Positions 16,613 to 17,997 of a stretch of DNA of 17,997 nucleotides are shown in pieces. The stretch is taken from positions 1-17,997 of the forward strand of contig JAGQQB010000014.1 in NCBI GenBank assembly GCA_020426425.1, read 5' to 3'. Positions within the stretch are counted from its first letter, which is position 1. The number at the start of each line of letters is the position of its first letter. The position numbers were made by a program, and so were the translations under genes. This DNA is from Planctomycetaceae bacterium. Lineage in GTDB: Bacteria > Planctomycetota > Planctomycetia > Planctomycetales > Planctomycetaceae. Below the pieces are notes generated by a model. That model searched no databases. It was not told the origin of the DNA and saw only the letters and a list, made by a program, of their open reading frames with translations.

Positions 16613-16662
16613 GAAATCCGCAGCTCGAAATCCGAAGCAAATTCCAAGCACGAAATGCGAAC
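16613..16662. repeat. Degenerate intergenic GAAATCCG repeat, about four units
   Basis: Units begin GAAATCCGCAG (16613), GAAATCCGAAGC (16627), AAATTCCAAGC (16639) and GAAATGCGAAC (16652), so the spacing is 12-14 bp. This A-rich run differs from its GC-rich surroundings. It resembles the CGAAATCCGAAGCACGAAAT-type repeats I recall from many planctomycete intergenic regions, whose reverse strand gives spurious reading frames rich in ISDF/FEFR-like residues, as it does here. The family comparison is from memory. Confidence 0.55.
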
Positions 16663-16677
16663 TGAGTCCGCTCAGTT
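16660..16677 (+). terminator. Hairpin AACTGAG-TCCG-CTCAGTT after the PQQ gene
   Basis: A perfect 7-bp stem encloses TCCG, which in RNA is a UNCG-class tetraloop, although the closing pair is G-C rather than the preferred C-G. It begins 57 bp after the PQQ stop codon and ends 36 bp before the next gene's ATG. No U tract follows, so intrinsic termination is doubtful. It might instead be part of the 5' leader of the E1-like gene. Confidence 0.35.
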
Positions 16678-16713
16678 GGCACTTCGTTGAACCTGGGCGA
16701 CGAACAGCACAGC

Positions 16714-17448
16714 ATGACTCCCGCAGAACTTGACCGTTACGCTTGGCAAATCTGGACGCCTGACTTTGGTGAGGCGGGACAACAGAGGCTGCATGAGTCC
16801 TCTGTCCTGGTGTCGCGGTTGGGAGGCGTCGGCGGGACGGTCGCGTACTATCTGGCGGCAGCTGGGATTGGCAAACTGGTGCTCGCACATGCGGGGGACA
16901 TCAAGCCGAGCGATTTGAATCGCCAGTTGCTGATGTCGACGCCGCGACTTGGTCAACCGAGGATTGAATCGGTCGTCGATCGACTGCGCGAATTCAATCC
17001 ACATGTTGAGGTGGTCCCAGTGGCTGAGAATCTCGGCCCGCAGAATGCATCGCAGTTGATCGAACAGGTGGATATCGTGGTCGATGCAGCGCCTTTGTTT
17101 GAGGAGCGATTTGCGATGAACGCCGCTGCCGTCGCGCAGTGCAAGCCACTCGTGGAATGTGCGATGTACGACTTCGACGCCCAGTTGACGACTCTGTTGC
17201 CGGGGAAGACCCCGTGCCTCGCTTGTCTGTACCCGGAGCCGCCTCCGCACTGGCGACGGGAGTTTCCCGTATTCGGCGCTGTCTCCGGTGTCGTAGCCTC
17301 CCTCGCGGCGGTCGAGGTGATTAAGCTAGTCACCGGTCTCGGCGAACCCCTCAGGAATATCATGCTGCATGCGAACCTGCGGACGATGGAGTTCCGGCGA
17401 CTCCCCATCGCACGCAATCTAGAGTGTCCGGTATGCGGTTCGATTTGA
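16714..17448 (+). CDS. ThiF/MoeB/HesA-family E1-like adenylyltransferase-type protein
   Basis: A 244-residue protein from ATG 16714. The opening MTPAELDRYAWQIWTPDFG corresponds to the family start (RYxRQI...FGxxGQ), so the upstream in-frame TTG at 16687 was not used. The Rossmann nucleotide loop is G37-G-V-G-G41, followed by DIKPSDLNRQ (62-71) with the Arg that contacts ATP phosphates. Two CxxC pairs, C168/C171 and C238/C241, form the structural zinc site of MoeB/ThiF proteins. The family adenylates the C-terminal glycine of a ubiquitin-like sulfur carrier (ThiS, MoaD) or a peptide. In the segment that normally reads DxTDN, this protein has D124-A-A-P-L, so the usual Mg/ATP-binding Asp is replaced by P127. 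C149 could serve as a nucleophile. No ThiS/MoaD-like gene is adjacent; purN follows after 59 bp. The family is clear, the substrate is not, and the Asp change makes standard adenylation uncertain. Confidence 0.85.
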   Translation: MTPAELDRYAWQIWTPDFGEAGQQRLHESSVLVSRLGGVGGTVAYYLAAAGIGKLVLAHAGDIKPSDLNRQLLMSTPRLGQPRIESVVDRLREFNPHVEVVPVAENLGPQNASQLIEQVDIVVDAAPLFEERFAMNAAAVAQCKPLVECAMYDFDAQLTTLLPGKTPCLACLYPEPPPHWRREFPVFGAVSGVVASLAAVEVIKLVTGLGEPLRNIMLHANLRTMEFRRLPIARNLECPVCGSI

Positions 17449-17507
17449 CCTCGCTGATGCCACCAGATTGCTCGCCGTATCTTCCTATTCCCCGACTGTG
17501 ATCATCG

Positions 17508-17997
17508 ATGCGTCTTCCGACTCCACTTCGCATGGCCGCGTTGATTTCTGGCGGCGGACGCACGGTGCTCAATCTGCTCGACTGGATTGATGCCGGTCGT
17601 CTGCCAGGATCAATGCAACTTGTTCTGGCAAACAAAGACTGTGCTGGCGTCGAACGCATTCGCGAACGTGGTGTGCCGGTCGATGTACTTCGCGCCAGTG
17701 ACTTTGGTGGCACCGCAGCACGCGATGCGGAACTTTTCGACCGACTTCGCGCCGCTCAAGTTGATGTTGTTCTGCTGGCAGGCTACCTCGCCCGCATCGA
17801 AATTCCCTCCGATTTCGAACATCGTGTGATCAACATTCACCCATCGCTGATCCCTGCGTTCTGCGGTCAAGGGATGTTTGGCGACAACGTCCACGCGGCG
17901 GTGATTCAGCGCGGCTGTAAGGTCACCGGTTGCACCGTTCACTTCTGTGACAACGAATACGACCACGGCCCGATTATCGCCCAGCGCGTCGTTCCGG
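17508..17997 (+). CDS. purN: Phosphoribosylglycinamide formyltransferase (GART), 5' part, cut by window edge
   Basis: The open frame runs from ATG 17508 off the end of the window, giving 163 complete codons of an expected 190-210. LISGGGRTVLNLLD is the phosphate-binding loop, equivalent to ISGxGSNLQ in E. coli PurN. LAGYLARI matches the GFMRIL strand. The catalytic triad is present as N109 and H111 (INIHPSLIPAF) and D152 (NEYDHGPIIAQ). The enzyme transfers a formyl group from 10-formyltetrahydrofolate to glycinamide ribonucleotide in de novo purine synthesis, in the cytosol. The FCGQGMFGDNVH segment resembles the clostridial-type FCGKGxYGxxVH form more than the E. coli version. An alternative start, ATG at 17532, would remove eight residues; neither has a strong ribosome-binding site. 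The E1-like gene lies 59 bp upstream on the same strand, so a shared transcript is possible. Confidence 0.93.
   Translation, partial: MRLPTPLRMAALISGGGRTVLNLLDWIDAGRLPGSMQLVLANKDCAGVERIRERGVPVDVLRASDFGGTAARDAELFDRLRAAQVDVVLLAGYLARIEIPSDFEHRVINIHPSLIPAFCGQGMFGDNVHAAVIQRGCKVTGCTVHFCDNEYDHGPIIAQRVVP

Noticed and set aside
16687..16713. TTG start extending the E1-like protein by nine residues
   Set aside because: Family homology begins at MTPAELDRY; the extra residues have no counterpart and no ribosome-binding site precedes the TTG.
1..17448. A functional link between the rhodanese at the left edge and the ThiF-like protein at the right, as a sulfur-carrier system
   Set aside because: They are some 16 kb apart with several unrelated genes and both strands in use between them, and no ThiS/MoaD-like carrier is present.

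Overview
The window looks like a chromosomal segment of a planctomycete (Planctomycetota), moderately GC-rich by eye. The lineage is inferred from gene content: a BlaI repressor paired with a very long M56 (BlaR1-type) membrane peptidase, a BatA/vWA membrane protein, a large secreted protein combining TPR-like helices with PQQ-type beta-propellers, a C-terminal domain otherwise typical of planctomycete surface and cytochrome proteins, and an intergenic run of degenerate GAAATCCG units. No tRNA, rRNA, CRISPR array, transposase or phage gene was found. Coding density is high and all genes appear intact except the two cut by the window edges.

Layout. 1-225 is the 3' end of a rhodanese-like sulfurtransferase gene. 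226-420 is a regulatory gap with three copies of the inverted repeat GCGAA-N4-TTCGC. Next come a blaI-like gene (421-807) and an overlapping 1837-residue M56 sensor-peptidase (804-6317). The latter carries carboxypeptidase-regulatory-like repeats, a thioredoxin domain with WCGPC and a planctomycete FRxS-type C-terminal domain. After a 198-bp gap come a double-SIS sugar-phosphate isomerase-like gene (6516-7535) and a BatA/vWA membrane protein (7588-9684). The vWA gene converges on a yjhG-type sugar-acid dehydratase on the minus strand (11676-9706), with a perfect 26-bp palindrome at the junction. The dehydratase gene diverges from a 1558-residue secreted TPR/PQQ-propeller protein (11926-16602). 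A repeat-bearing gap leads to a ThiF/MoeB/HesA-family E1-like protein (16714-17448) and the 5' part of purN (17508 to the edge).

How the genes may work together. The clearest unit is the blaI-M56 pair: a cytoplasmic repressor, a membrane zinc protease expected to inactivate it, and a large extracytoplasmic part that would be the sensor. The triple inverted repeat just upstream is a good candidate for its operator, so the unit probably autoregulates. It has no penicillin-binding domain, so a beta-lactam role is not supported. The thioredoxin domain suggests a redox or envelope-stress input (inference). The other genes are a mixture of sugar metabolism (SIS, yjhG), envelope or export proteins (vWA, PQQ) and core metabolism (E1-like, purN). 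Only SIS/vWA and E1-like/purN are close enough on one strand to be co-transcribed, and no functional link between them is evident.
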